NCBI GenBank assembly: GCA_029932675.1
Contig: JAOZPP010000058.1
Location: 1-21,181 of the forward strand
DNA: 21,181 nt
Source: a bacterium
GTDB taxonomy: Bacteria; SM23-81; DAOVCL01
Reading direction: 5' to 3'
Position 1 is the first letter of the stretch, and each line of letters begins with the position of its first letter. Both the position numbers and the translations under genes were made by a program. Under the pieces are notes generated by a model, which had not been told where the DNA came from, made no database searches, and worked only from the letters and a program-made list of their open reading frames with translations. This document shows positions 7,365 to 13,915 of the stretch, in pieces.

Positions 7365-8008
7365 TCGACCTCCGCAGCGGCTAAGACCTGATCTACAAAG
7401 GCTGGCTCCGGCAGAGCCCCCTCAAACTGCACCCTATCATTTATGTCGACCTTGGGGACAGCCTGCACCTGATAGCGGTTGGAGAGGTAAGGGAACTCGA
7501 TGGCCTCAACCATATCGGCGACGATGTAGTCATTCTCCATGGCCAATCGATGGGCAAGCTGCACTGCCCGTGGGCAGTAGGGACAGGTGGGAGTAATAAA
7601 CACCTGGATATGCACGGGTTTATTCACTGTTCTTATCCTCTTCCGGCTATCAGCGGAGAGCCCAGAATCTCGGGCTGAAACCATAGAAATGGCCTCTAAC
7701 AGGGAGGTAAACTCATAACCAGAAGGTATTCCATAGAACCTGATCCCGTAGTCCTTAGGTCCTTCGATGATAGTGGCAGGGATCTTGTCCACCCCATATG
7801 CTTGGGCCTTCTCCTTATCCGTGGTGAAATTGAAGACCTGGAGGCTCAATTTGTCGGAAAGGTTGGTCAATTCCTCTAAGAGTTTGTGGGTTTGATCACA
7901 ATACTGACACTCTAACTTTTGGGTGAAGAGGGTAATCTTCACCTCCTCCTGCAGTTTCTTAAATTCATCGCTGATGAACTTCTTGTCCTCATCCTTAAGC
8001 AGGTTCAT
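7361..8008 (-). CDS. Protein disulfide oxidoreductase (two thioredoxin folds, glutaredoxin-like)
   Basis: 215 aa with two tandem thioredoxin folds, each with an active CxxC: C34-QY-C37 in the N-unit and C142-PY-C145 in the C-unit, with cis-prolines near P77 (KIPAT) and P185 (AVPKV). This is the architecture of the protein disulfide oxidoreductases known from Pyrococcus and other thermophiles and found in many anaerobes. It can reduce or form disulfides in the cytosol and, with a thioredoxin reductase, can recycle peroxiredoxins. The start at 8008 has AAAGGAGG and lies inside the end of the rseC-like gene (14-base overlap); the stop overlaps the phosphatase start. This is tight coupling with both neighbours. 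Confidence 0.94.
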   Translation of the reverse strand: MNLLKDEDKKFISDEFKKLQEEVKITLFTQKLECQYCDQTHKLLEELTNLSDKLSLQVFNFTTDKEKAQAYGVDKIPATIIEGPKDYGIRFYGIPSGYEFTSLLEAISMVSARDSGLSADSRKRIRTVNKPVHIQVFITPTCPYCPRAVQLAHRLAMENDYIVADMVEAIEFPYLSNRYQVQAVPKVDINDRVQFEGALPEPAFVDQVLAAAEVE

Positions 8009-8444
8009 TGTTCCTCCTTTCTCCTTTGTTTACCAGCCCTTTTATAATGGGTTTGGGTAGGTTAAGGGCCCTTCTCCTCTCCATCCTCCCCAAGAGGAAA
8101 AGCCAACCGCCGGCAAAGAGGAGGCCGGTGAGGATAGAAAGGCCCTGGGAGAAACCCACCTTCTGGCCAATTACAAAGCCCAAGGCCAGGCCGATCAGGG
8201 GCATAAAGAAGATAAGAAATGTGCTTTGATAGATCCTCTTGGCGGGCATCTCCACCTTAACCAAATCCCCCACTTGTGCCCCCCAGGGATTTAATGCCTC
8301 CGTATATACCTTTTCCCCGCTCTGAAGGCAGAGCGCTCGTGCCGCACAATGGGCACAGCTATACTGGGGAGTAATGGCCACCTTGGCCAATTCCCCTTTT
8401 AGTTCTACGATTACTCCTTGTTCTTCCAACTTCTCACCTCTCAT
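7995..8444 (-). CDS. rseC: RseC/SoxR-reducing-system family membrane protein
   Basis: A 149-aa protein of the RseC_MucC family. An N-terminal cytosolic domain carries C30-x2-C33-x5-C39 (SCAHCAARALC), the cysteine pattern of the family. Two membrane helices follow at about 75-93 and 100-118, then a basic tail. In enterobacteria RseC is tied to the Rsx/Rnf membrane electron pathway that reduces SoxR, and to sigma-E signalling; Rnf partnership in other bacteria is inferred. The ATG at 8444 has no clear ribosome site. A TTG at 8429 follows GAGAGGTGAG and is an alternative start. Its overlap with the disulfide oxidoreductase suggests a membrane-linked thiol redox role here. Confidence 0.85.
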   Translation of the reverse strand: MRGEKLEEQGVIVELKGELAKVAITPQYSCAHCAARALCLQSGEKVYTEALNPWGAQVGDLVKVEMPAKRIYQSTFLIFFMPLIGLALGFVIGQKVGFSQGLSILTGLLFAGGWLFLLGRMERRRALNLPKPIIKGLVNKGERRNNEPA

Positions 8445-8446
8445 AG

Positions 8447-8475
8447 AGTTTACAAAAATGGGGATGAATTTGCAA
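8447..8475 (-). promoter_or_regulatory. Possible internal promoter before the rseC-like gene
   Basis: Reading the minus strand, TTGCAA is followed after 17 bases by TAAACT at 8447-8452. Each box matches four of six consensus bases. The start of transcription would fall almost on the ATG at 8444, which would favour the TTG start at 8429 or a leaderless message. It is weak evidence, given only because the mutM-rseC gap of about 76 bases is the largest in the upstream part of the cluster. Confidence 0.2.
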
Positions 8476-8520
8476 GGGGAAAATCTTCAAATAATTTCTG
8501 ATCCAGAGAAAAGGCCCTCC

Positions 8521-9339
8521 CTAAGAAAGAACACTGAGGTCAATTTCCGATGCCTGCTGACAATGGGGACAGAAGTAGGTGCTCCGACCGGACTGCCTGA
8601 CCTTCTCTATGGGATGACCGCAATTGGGGCAAGGCTCCCCCGCCTTTCCATATACCAGCAGAAGCTCTTGATAACCTCCTCTGTCCCCCTTGGTATCAAG
8701 GTAGTTGTCTACCGTGGTCCCCTTCTCCTGAACAGCCTTGCTTAAGATGGACTTTGTCCTGGCCACCAGGATGGCGATTTCCCCTCGGCTCAAGGTATTT
8801 GCTCTCCTCTGGGGATGAATGCCTGCGGAGAAGAGGATTTCTGCAGCATATATGTTTCCTATCCCCGCAATCCTTCGTTGATCCATTAGAAATTCCTTTA
8901 TCCTCCGCAAGCTCCCCTTGGTAATCTGATAGAGATAACCTTCGCTGAATTCAGGGCTTAAGGGCTCAACCCCCAAACTGGAGAGCAGATGGAGATCCTC
9001 ACTCACCATCAAGGTGCCAAACCTACGTTGGTCTATCCAGTAAAGATCCCCTCCGCTCAACTGGAGGATGGCCCGGAGGTGTTGAAGAGGGTAGTGATCC
9101 GGATGCCAGAGGAACCTCCCGGTCATTCGGGGATGGGCTATCAGGTAAAGGTCCTCCCTAAAGCCAAAGATAATGTTCTTCCCGCGCCGCTGGAGGGAGG
9201 AGATCACTTCCCCTCTTATCCTCCTTATTCCTTTACCCTGCAGCTTGGGGTCTAAGACCTCCACCCCCTTCACCCTCTGGCCTAAAACCTTCCCCCGCAA
9301 TTGGCGGGTAATCGTCTCCACCTCAGGCAGTTCAGGCAT
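8521..9339 (-). CDS. mutM: Formamidopyrimidine-DNA glycosylase (Fpg/MutM)
   Basis: A bifunctional glycosylase/AP lyase that removes 8-oxoguanine and ring-opened purines. The N-terminus MPELPEVETI gives the catalytic Pro2 and Glu3, and the catalytic lysine of the RRGKNIIF strand is K54. The helix-two-turn-helix is in the GIGNIYAAEILF region, and the C-terminal zinc finger has C237-x2-C240 and C257-x2-C260. At 272 aa it is full length. The ATG at 9339 was chosen over 9372 because it opens with the invariant family N-terminus and follows GGAGGAAGGGG. It overlaps the perR stop by 8 bases, so oxidative DNA repair is probably made with the peroxide regulator. Confidence 0.97.
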   Translation of the reverse strand: MPELPEVETITRQLRGKVLGQRVKGVEVLDPKLQGKGIRRIRGEVISSLQRRGKNIIFGFREDLYLIAHPRMTGRFLWHPDHYPLQHLRAILQLSGGDLYWIDQRRFGTLMVSEDLHLLSSLGVEPLSPEFSEGYLYQITKGSLRRIKEFLMDQRRIAGIGNIYAAEILFSAGIHPQRRANTLSRGEIAILVARTKSILSKAVQEKGTTVDNYLDTKGDRGGYQELLLVYGKAGEPCPNCGHPIEKVRQSGRSTYFCPHCQQASEIDLSVLS

Positions 9340-9748
9340 CCCCTTCCTCCCGACATCTGGCACAAAGACCATAGAAATAGGCCTGCACCATCTCTATTTT
9401 ATGCCCCTCTACCATCCCCCTCTTCACCACGGAGCAGTCTATCTCCACATCATATATACGATGACACCGGCGACAGAAAAAATGGTGGTGAATATCAGGC
9501 CGAGGGTCGTAGTGAGCCTTCTCCTTTTCTATGGTTAGCTCCTGGATCAGCCCTGCCTGGGTAAGCACTTGGAGCGTATTATAGACCGTGGCCTTAGAGA
9601 AAGTGGGATATTGACCCTTGAGGGCCTCATAGATTTCTTCTACAGTGGGATGGGTAGTGCTCTCCTCCAGGTATTGCAGGACCACCAACCTCTGGATAGT
9701 GGGGGCTATCCCCTTTTCCCTTAATTTTTCTATCCTCTCTTCATCCAC
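9332..9748 (-). CDS. perR: PerR-type peroxide-sensing Fur-family repressor
   Basis: 138 aa with an N-terminal winged helix (TPTIQR... FSKATVYNTLQVL) and a C-terminal metal domain. All five regulatory ligands of Bacillus PerR have counterparts: H33, D81, H87, H89 and D100. D100 matters, because PerR needs Asp there to be peroxide-sensitive whereas Fur-like sensors often carry Glu. The structural zinc site is C92-x2-C95 and C129-x2-C132. Metal-catalysed oxidation of the His ligands releases DNA in known PerR (established for the family). The start is a GTG at 9748 with only a weak GGAA upstream. It is first in the oxidative-stress cluster, with a matching operator in its own promoter. Confidence 0.92.
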   Translation of the reverse strand: MDEERIEKLREKGIAPTIQRLVVLQYLEESTTHPTVEEIYEALKGQYPTFSKATVYNTLQVLTQAGLIQELTIEKEKAHYDPRPDIHHHFFCRRCHRIYDVEIDCSVVKRGMVEGHKIEMVQAYFYGLCARCREEGDA

Positions 9749-9769
9749 TTGTTAGGTTCCATTTCAGAT

Positions 9770-9784
9770 TTAGAACAAATATAA
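9770..9784. promoter_or_regulatory. PerR-box-like operator overlapping the perR -10 element
   Basis: The 15-mer TTAGAACAAATATAA matches the Bacillus PerR box TTATAATnATTATAA at 11 of 14 defined positions. It lies inside a wider imperfect palindrome at 9767-9787 (GATTTA on the left arm, TAAATC on the right). It covers the -10 box of the perR promoter, so binding would block RNA polymerase. This is what an autoregulated PerR operon should look like; binding itself is inferred. Confidence 0.6.
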
Positions 9785-9806
9785 ATCAAGAAATTTTCTA
9801 TGTCAA
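9778..9806 (-). promoter_or_regulatory. Sigma70-type promoter of the perR operon
   Basis: On the minus strand a perfect TTGACA (9801-9806) is separated by exactly 17 bases from TATATT (9778-9783). Transcription would begin near 9771 and give a leader of about 22 bases before the GTG at 9748. A small AGAAA-A-TTTCT palindrome lies between the two boxes. It is the best promoter in the window and may serve the run of genes down to the left edge. Confidence 0.75.
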
Positions 9807-9994
9807 GAACTTTTTTTAAAAAAATTTGCCTTTCAGGTTACCTCGGTTTCAAGTTCTCCGTTGTCTCTCTTCTCATTTCCCCTGATGATATTGGAGGAAG
9901 ATACTTTCATTTCTGTTTTTAACAACAGTCCAAACCCTTAGTCAGTCGATATGATAACCCTTCAATTTATGAACAACCCTGGGGTGATCACAGC

Positions 9995-10023
9995 TTGACA
10001 CCAGAGAAGGGATGTGCTATTTT
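9995..10023 (+). promoter_or_regulatory. Plus-strand promoter-like element
   Basis: TTGACA at 9995-10000 and TATTTT at 10018-10023 are separated by 17 bases, in the plus direction. The nearest plus-strand gene is the acetyltransferase about 300 bases downstream, so it would make a long leader, a small RNA, or nothing. AT-rich DNA yields such matches by chance. Confidence 0.3.
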
Positions 10024-10172
10024 CCCATAGATGAGAAGGGCCTATACCGAATGAGAGCACCGCAGTAGTAGTTTATAAACAATGGCTTAGATCGTGCTTA
10101 CGCCTTGCTTTTCTGAGCGTTTTATGGTGCAAACTGTGTAGAACGAGGTGTTATATGATGGTTAGGCAAAAA

Positions 10173-10190
10173 GTTAAAATTTGTTTTAAC
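10173..10190. repeat. Short inverted repeat
   Basis: GTTAAAA and TTTTAAC form a perfect 7-bp stem around a 4-base loop, just after the first GTTAGGCAA copy. There is no U-run after it, so it is not a good terminator. Role unknown. Confidence 0.5.
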
Positions 10191-10219
10191 ACGTTCCAGG
10201 TGCGAAATGCAACTTATTG

Positions 10220-10240
10220 AAATATAAATATGTTATATTT
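10220..10240. repeat. Short AT-only inverted repeat
   Basis: AAATATAA and TTATATTT form a perfect 8-bp palindrome around ATATG. It may be an operator or simply AT-rich structure. It lies about 90 bases upstream of the acetyltransferase start. Confidence 0.5.
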
Positions 10241-10332
10241 TGGAGTCTAGCCAGTTATAGCTCTCAATCGGACTTTTTGCCGTACCATCTTATATGGGTT
10301 CATATAATCATTGTTAGGCAACGGCAAGGACA

Positions 10333-10860
10333 GTGGTAATTACTGAGACTGACAGACTCGTGCTCAGACCCTTCGAGCTCTCAGACCTTGATGCCCTTAC
10401 GCCTATCCTGGCTGACCCAGAGGTTATGCGGTTTTCGGTTAGTGGACCATGGAGCCGCGAGCGGACGTTGCGCTTCCTCCAGGGTTGCGTGGCGGACTAC
10501 GCGGAGGAACGCTGGGGTTTCGGGCTTTGGGCTGTTGTGCACAAGCGGGATGCTCAGCTCATCGGTTACTGTGGTCTGTCGCGGTTCGCCGATGTTGACG
10601 GCGTGGCGGAGGTCGAAATTGGCTTTCGGCTGGCACCTGAGTACTGGGGTAGGGGGCTGGCCACCGAGGCGGTGAGAGCAGTGCGTGACTATGCGTTTGA
10701 GCATCTGGGGATGAGGCGGCTGATCTCCATGATAGAACCGGAGAACAGCCGATCGATTCGGGTGGCGGAGAAAGCCGGCATGGTGCGTGAGAAGGAGATC
10801 TGGAAGTGGGGTCGACCTGTGCTGGTGTATGCCGTCTTCGCAGGGCCGTCGCCTATGTAG
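10333..10860 (+). CDS. GNAT-family N-acetyltransferase (RimJ/RimL type)
   Basis: 175 aa. The N-terminal TDRLVLRPFELSDLDAL is typical of the RimJ/RimL branch. The acetyl-CoA loop is EYWGRGLATEAVRAV (about 103-117), and the PENSRSIRVAEKAGM block (about 136-150) is the conserved C-terminal motif. Members acetylate ribosomal-protein N-termini, other amines or small molecules; the substrate is not predictable. The start is a GTG at 10333 only two bases after an AAGGA, so it is uncertain, but upstream in-frame sequence offers no better one. It is on the opposite strand to all native genes and visibly GC-richer than its surroundings, which suggests acquisition by transfer. A GTTAGGC motif lies 14 bases before the start. 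Confidence 0.85.
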   Translation: MVITETDRLVLRPFELSDLDALTPILADPEVMRFSVSGPWSRERTLRFLQGCVADYAEERWGFGLWAVVHKRDAQLIGYCGLSRFADVDGVAEVEIGFRLAPEYWGRGLATEAVRAVRDYAFEHLGMRRLISMIEPENSRSIRVAEKAGMVREKEIWKWGRPVLVYAVFAGPSPM

Positions 10861-11169
10861 CCGACGTGCTCGGTTGTCAGGGGGTCTGTAAGGGGGGCAC
10901 TCCAATGATAAGATAATCAAGACGTTACAATGTGATGGATGGGTAATAGCCCCTCAACGAGGTTCATATATTAGATTGCAAAAGCATGTAGAAAATGAAG
11001 TTCTGAAAATAATAGTGCCAGCATATAAACCCATTAAGCGGTCCACGCACCTGAGCGCCAATCTGCAGGCGGTCTTTTTCTACTGAGGAAACCAATATAA
11101 CCTGTGATTTTTTGGCTAGTCCCCTCGGATGGAAGTTATTAAGGGTGGGGATGACCCTAAAAAGGGTGC
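10861..11169. other. Intergenic stretch holding the hicA remnant and a terminator
   Basis: Apart from the hicA remnant (10892-11086) this stretch shows only a short non-coding segment (11087-11139) and the hairpins that end the minus-strand transporter operon. I looked for an attC-like or insertion-sequence end after the acetyltransferase stop and saw none. Confidence 0.45.
10892..11086 (+). pseudogene. hicA: Decayed hicA toxin gene
   Basis: The open stretch between stops encodes a HicA-like core: DKIIKTLQCDGWVIAP, then QRGSYIRLQKHVENEVL, then KIIVPAYKPIKRST. This is the double-stranded-RNA-binding-like fold of HicA mRNA-cleaving toxins. The frame has no ATG, GTG or TTG before the core and is blocked by a TAA at 10889. 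The family's catalytic GSH motif reads GSY, and the usual VPAH reads VPAY. After KRST the expected RILKQA... helix is replaced by an unrelated tail ending at TGA 11084-11086. No hicB antitoxin is seen nearby. It should be inactive. It begins 32 bases after the acetyltransferase and shares its strand. Confidence 0.72.
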
Positions 11170-11191
11170 TTACTTCGAATTGCCCCTTTTT
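11159..11191 (-). terminator. Rho-independent terminator of the LolA-OMP-MMPL operon
   Basis: On the minus strand AAAAAGGG pairs with CCCTTTTT (8 bp), with the stop codon of the transporter gene in the loop region. The T-run is at the base of the stem. A second small hairpin (AGGGT/ACCCT, about 11143-11159) follows at once. Together they would stop transcription out of the transporter operon before the inserted region. Confidence 0.55.
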
Positions 11192-13896
11192 CTTTCCAGC
11201 AAACCGATAATACCAGATAGGATGATGACTGTGGAGAGAAAGCAGGTACCAACGCCAATGAACATAGCGCCACCGAGGCTGGCAAACCCACGCCAGACGG
11301 AGAAGATCAAGGAGCCAAATGCCAACATTGTGGTGATGCTGGTGAGCAAAATGGCCTTTCCTGTGCTGGCGAATATCTTCTTCACCATCCCCCTTCCCTC
11401 AATGCGCCAGCGATGGATAATATGAACTCCATCGTCTATCCCGATACCGATGATCATTGGAAGTCCCATTATATTCATCACAGTAAGTTGCATTCCAACG
11501 AGCTTCATTACACCCACCATCCAAAAAGCACCGGCCGTCAAAGGTATCATCGCTAATAGAGCATAACCAAGTTTCCTAAAATCCAGCCAAAGGAGCATAA
11601 AGATCACGGCGATGGAAAGCATTACAGCTTTCTTCCCGTCCTTGGCCACGACATCAAAGAGTGCCTTCATCACTGGGGCCATTCCCGTCGCTTTTCTGCT
11701 TACTTTCTCTAAATCACTAACGAAACGTTCTAAGTAACCTTTATCTTGCCAGATATTTCCTGCAGGAAAAACGGCTACTAAAAATTGAGACCGGGCTTGG
11801 TTCGCATACCGGTCTAAGATGGAAGTGGGCAGATCACGCAAGGAGATCATTTGGGCAGATGACATTCTGAGCACGGATTCCTTAAAATAGGGGGCAAACT
11901 CTTTCTGAAACCTCTTTAGCCCAACCGTTGCTATTTTCCTGTTTCCTTCCAAGAGGTGAATGAGTTCGCTTATTGTGCTCTTAGGTTCCGGCTCATCTGG
12001 TTTTCCGACGAGTTCACTGCATTTGCTCTCCACCTTATCCTGCCCTCCTAAAAACGCCATATCCTGTAGTTCCATAATGTTCATCTGTAACCGCTTGAGT
12101 TCCTTAACTAACTCATTCAAATCGTTTGGTCCAAAATCATTGTTCAAATTAGAGGCTAAGATTGCCTTCCTTATCTCATTCAAATAAGGGGTTCGCCTCC
12201 TTTGTTGCTCCTCTGATGGAAGATAGAGCGATATATCATCAACCATGGCTACTGAACTTAGATTTTTAGCCTTTTGAGCCAAACTCCTTGACTCACCAAC
12301 CCGATCTGCCAAGATCAATGCATAGTCCATACTGAGGTCAAATTTGTTTAGAACAGTATCCTGAAGCGCTATAGAGGTTAGCCCCTTTGCTTCCATATTC
12401 ATCATATTTTGGTCAAAGGATATTTGGAGAGCGGAGACAACCAATAGAACGGTAACAACGATTGAGCTGATGATAGTGGCAATGTATCGTCTGGATAAAA
12501 AGCTGGTAACTGCTCCAAAGGATTTGAAGGAGATGTCCTTCATCACCTTCTGCAATCCCTTCTTTTGACGCCTCCTCTCCAGTCGACGCTCCCTCAAGCA
12601 GAGCAAAGAGGGCAAAGAGAGGAAGGTAACGATTAACACGGCCAGAAGACCTGAACCGGTCACCAAACCCATCTCCTTCATACCTCGAGAACTGCTGATC
12701 AGCATAGTGAAGAAGACGGCACAGGTGGTCAATCCCCCAATCAAGATGCCCATACCGCTTTTCAAGAAGGTCTCTTCCATGGCTATCTCTATCGGCTTCC
12801 CCAAAGATCTACCCTCAGCAAAGATGGAGATGATGTGAATGGAAAAGTCAATGCCCAGCCCAATCAGTATCGCTGCCATTCCCGAGGTCATCAGGTTTAG
12901 TTCACCGACCAAGAGGGTGGTCAACCCCATCGCCCAAATTATCCCCATTAGGAGGTTCAACAAGGCCAAAAGGGGGGCAACCCACATCCTGAAGGAGAAG
13001 ACCAAGAGGATGAATATGGCCACAAAGGCGATTATAGTGGTATGGCCCATACTCTTTAGCGCATAGATCTCTTCGTCATGAGCCAGAGGGATCATTCCGG
13101 TAAGTCCGGCCTGGACATCTGGATAACCCTTCAAAGTGGAGTCGATTACCTTTTGGATTGCTTCTGTGCTGGAAACCACTTTCTCCATCTCGGTCATATT
13201 GAAGTTGGGAATAAGGTTCAAGATGAGTGCTTTCTTGTCATAGGAGAGCATATAGGGGCCGCCAAAGAGCAATCTATCCACGGCCTCCTGGGCCTTGGCT
13301 TTAGTAATGGGGGCCTCCGCAACAGATCCCCGCATCGTCTTTACCAGGTTCTCCAGGCCATCCAAGAACCTCACCGCATTATCTTCCTTCTCCCTGGTGG
13401 AGATGGATTCCCCTCGGCCAACATATTCCTTTTCCAAACCCTTGTTTATATTTTCCAGTAGAGGAACGAGATTGGGATTTTCAAAAACATCCTTCATATT
13501 TTTGAGGTCGTCGGCCTTGGTGAGCATCAGCCCATGATCCTTGAGGAAACCTGTCTCTAATTTGTAGTCAATCCGTTTTATATAAAGTTCGCCCTCTTTT
13601 GGATCGGCCGCCGCCTCAATCAGGGGAACAACCTCCTCTGCGAAGGCCTTTATCCGTTCTTCCTCCCCCTGAACGACTACAACGATGCTGGTGGCAGAGA
13701 CGAAGTCATCGATTACTTTGTTGTATTCAATGGTTCTCCTATCCTTTGCCGGAAGCAAATCCGACCAGCGGACCGTTTGCTTAAGTTGGCTGGCAAAAAC
13801 CCCTAAGATTATTGTGACAAAAAGGCCAATGCCCAACATCTTCCAGGGATGATCGGCGTGGAGCCGGGCTAATGATTGAAGAATCTTTGTGCGCAT
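11170..13896 (-). CDS. RND-superfamily MMPL-type transporter, 908 aa
   Basis: An inner-membrane proton-driven exporter of the MMPL/HpnN-like group. The layout is the RND pattern doubled: TM1 (about 18-37), a periplasmic domain (about 40-280), TM2-6 (about 285-432), TM7 (about 470-490), a second periplasmic domain (about 495-750), and TM8-12 (about 755-900). The proton-relay acids sit in matching places: D350 in GLGIDFSIH and D821 in GIGIDDGVHIIHR. Relatives export lipids such as hopanoids or mycolate precursors; the cargo here is unknown. The start at 13896 follows AGAGGGAG. It lies 19 bases after the outer-membrane barrel gene and is last in its operon, overlapping a terminator. Confidence 0.93.
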   Translation of the reverse strand: MRTKILQSLARLHADHPWKMLGIGLFVTIILGVFASQLKQTVRWSDLLPAKDRRTIEYNKVIDDFVSATSIVVVVQGEEERIKAFAEEVVPLIEAAADPKEGELYIKRIDYKLETGFLKDHGLMLTKADDLKNMKDVFENPNLVPLLENINKGLEKEYVGRGESISTREKEDNAVRFLDGLENLVKTMRGSVAEAPITKAKAQEAVDRLLFGGPYMLSYDKKALILNLIPNFNMTEMEKVVSSTEAIQKVIDSTLKGYPDVQAGLTGMIPLAHDEEIYALKSMGHTTIIAFVAIFILLVFSFRMWVAPLLALLNLLMGIIWAMGLTTLLVGELNLMTSGMAAILIGLGIDFSIHIISIFAEGRSLGKPIEIAMEETFLKSGMGILIGGLTTCAVFFTMLISSSRGMKEMGLVTGSGLLAVLIVTFLSLPSLLCLRERRLERRRQKKGLQKVMKDISFKSFGAVTSFLSRRYIATIISSIVVTVLLVVSALQISFDQNMMNMEAKGLTSIALQDTVLNKFDLSMDYALILADRVGESRSLAQKAKNLSSVAMVDDISLYLPSEEQQRRRTPYLNEIRKAILASNLNNDFGPNDLNELVKELKRLQMNIMELQDMAFLGGQDKVESKCSELVGKPDEPEPKSTISELIHLLEGNRKIATVGLKRFQKEFAPYFKESVLRMSSAQMISLRDLPTSILDRYANQARSQFLVAVFPAGNIWQDKGYLERFVSDLEKVSRKATGMAPVMKALFDVVAKDGKKAVMLSIAVIFMLLWLDFRKLGYALLAMIPLTAGAFWMVGVMKLVGMQLTVMNIMGLPMIIGIGIDDGVHIIHRWRIEGRGMVKKIFASTGKAILLTSITTMLAFGSLIFSVWRGFASLGGAMFIGVGTCFLSTVIILSGIIGLLERKRGNSK

Positions 13897-13915
13897 AGCT
13901 CCCTCTTAGCGGGGG

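Larger units (their letters stand above)
9807..10332. other. AT-rich non-coding stretch with repeats (accessory insertion, left part)
   Basis: No credible gene is seen on either strand. Contents: a homopolymer-rich stretch near 9811-9830; a plus-strand promoter-like pair at 9995-10023; the motif GTTAGGCAA at 10161 and again at 10313, each preceded by a similar TATATGAT/CATATAAT stretch; and two perfect inverted repeats at 10173-10190 and 10220-10240. Parts of the minus strand read as short broken frames, so decayed coding DNA is possible, but I recognise no protein. Confidence 0.5.

Noticed and set aside
8445-8520. A second PerR box before the rseC-like gene
   Set aside because: The spacer is AT-rich but no 15-mer with a convincing match to the PerR box was found.
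10161-10320. A complete integron attC site
   Set aside because: GTTAGGC core motifs are present, but I found no matching RYYYAAC partner with paired L boxes, and none after the acetyltransferase stop.
10381-10920. A minus-strand open frame of 179 codons
   Set aside because: It mirrors the GC-rich acetyltransferase. The plus strand has the GNAT motifs; this one is Pro/Arg/His-rich with no family pattern.
11040-11078. Terminator after the hicA remnant
   Set aside because: CGCC/GGCG before GTCTTTTT has only a 4-bp stem, too weak to call.
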